Assembly (NCBI GenBank): GCA_028291305.1
Contig: JAQGII010000191.1
Coordinates: forward strand, 1-5,454
Source: Caulobacteraceae bacterium
Lineage (GTDB): Bacteria > Pseudomonadota > Alphaproteobacteria > Caulobacterales > Caulobacteraceae
Direction: 5' to 3'
DNA: 5,454 bases
The position numbers and the translations under genes are program-made. The notes beneath the pieces are model-generated. The model was not told the DNA's origin. It saw only the letters and a program-made list of their open reading frames with translations, and ran no database searches. Positions 5,184 through 5,454 of this stretch are shown piece after piece (position 1 is the first letter of the stretch; every line of letters begins with the position of its first letter).

Positions 5184-5454
5184 CTATTTGGACAGTTCGG
5201 CGTAGAGACCGTCGAGCCGCGCGGGCCGGGACCACTCGTCGCCCTGGCCCTTGATGTTCCAGCCCGGGCCCAGGTCGTCGACCTTGACCGTGGCCAGCAG
5301 TTCGCTCTTGGGCACCCCGGCCTTGACCGCCGCGCGCAGCCGGTCGATCAGCAGGTCCAGCTTCTTGCGCGAAACCTCGAACTCGGCCCGGCTGAGCGGC
5401 GCGGCGCCGTGGCCGGGGATCAGGGTGTCGAAGTCCAGCTTCTCCAGTTCGGCC
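5184..5454 (-). CDS. C-terminus of an MBL-fold metallohydrolase (partial)
   Basis: The last 89 residues are visible, entering from the right edge and ending at the TAG complementary to 5184-5186. FDTLIPGHGAAPLSRAEFE carries the PGHG motif, whose His is the last zinc ligand of metallo-beta-lactamase-fold hydrolases. It is followed by a helix-rich tail (RKKLDLLIDRLRAAVKAG). The C-terminal GPGWN, GDEW and DGLYAELSK resemble the tail of periplasmic or cytoplasmic MBL proteins of unassigned substrate found in Proteobacteria. The HxHxDH motif and any signal peptide lie outside the window, so substrate, location and activity cannot be judged. The gene is codirectional with the kinase downstream, 179 bp away, so an operon is not obvious. 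Confidence 0.8.
   Translation of the reverse strand, partial: AELEKLDFDTLIPGHGAAPLSRAEFEVSRKKLDLLIDRLRAAVKAGVPKSELLATVKVDDLGPGWNIKGQGDEWSRPARLDGLYAELSK

Noticed and set aside
4609..5205. Plus-strand ORF opposite the kinase N-terminus
   Set aside because: The product is low-complexity and Arg/Gly/Gln-rich, antisense to the MASE4 region; it is a by-product of high GC content.
5005..5235. N-terminal extension of the hybrid kinase to 5235
   Set aside because: The extra 77 residues are low-complexity, lie outside the MASE4 domain and overlap the end of the metallohydrolase gene on the same strand.

Overview
The window is GC-rich, with codon third positions dominated by G/C, and its protein families point to an alphaproteobacterium, most likely Caulobacterales (Caulobacter/Phenylobacterium-like). 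The genus is inferred from protein style and composition; no rRNA or other marker gene is present.

Layout, left to right. (1) Positions 1-169, minus strand: the N-terminus of a membrane protein resembling the DUF4118 segment of sensor histidine kinases, running off the left edge. (2) Positions 230-613, plus strand, divergent from it across about 60 bp: an intact small ORF that matches only the C-terminal third of the MgtE magnesium channel. (3) Positions 614-806: an unusually structured control region with a GC-rich hairpin, an 11-bp-spaced direct repeat, a perfect 12-bp palindrome over a possible -10, and an 8+8 bp inverted repeat in the leader. It precedes (4) a 400-residue outer-membrane beta-barrel porin of the BBP2/OmpL-like kind at 807-2009. 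(5) A hairpin and a possible 58-residue single-pass membrane protein (2111-2287). (6) Positions 2288-2448: a second control region with the same hairpin, direct-repeat and -10 order. It precedes (7) a 150-residue protein (2449-2901) whose layout looks like a degenerate class I methyltransferase fold. (8) Convergent with it, on the minus strand (2941-5004), a complete MASE4 hybrid sensor histidine kinase with its own receiver domain. (9) At the right edge, minus strand (5184-5454), the C-terminus of an MBL-fold metallohydrolase.

No obvious metabolic operon is present. The theme is envelope and signalling: two sensor-kinase-type proteins, a porin, a magnesium-channel remnant and a small membrane protein. 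The observation most worth following is that the porin and the methyltransferase-like gene share a motif, ATGCTTCG-N-T-N-ATGC, placed identically relative to a TAT-containing -10 candidate. This is the geometry expected for an OmpR/PhoB-type response-regulator site, and it suggests the two genes are co-regulated. Which regulator binds is not visible here. No tRNA, rRNA, CRISPR array, insertion sequence or integrase was seen, and no gene-free stretch exceeds 300 bp.
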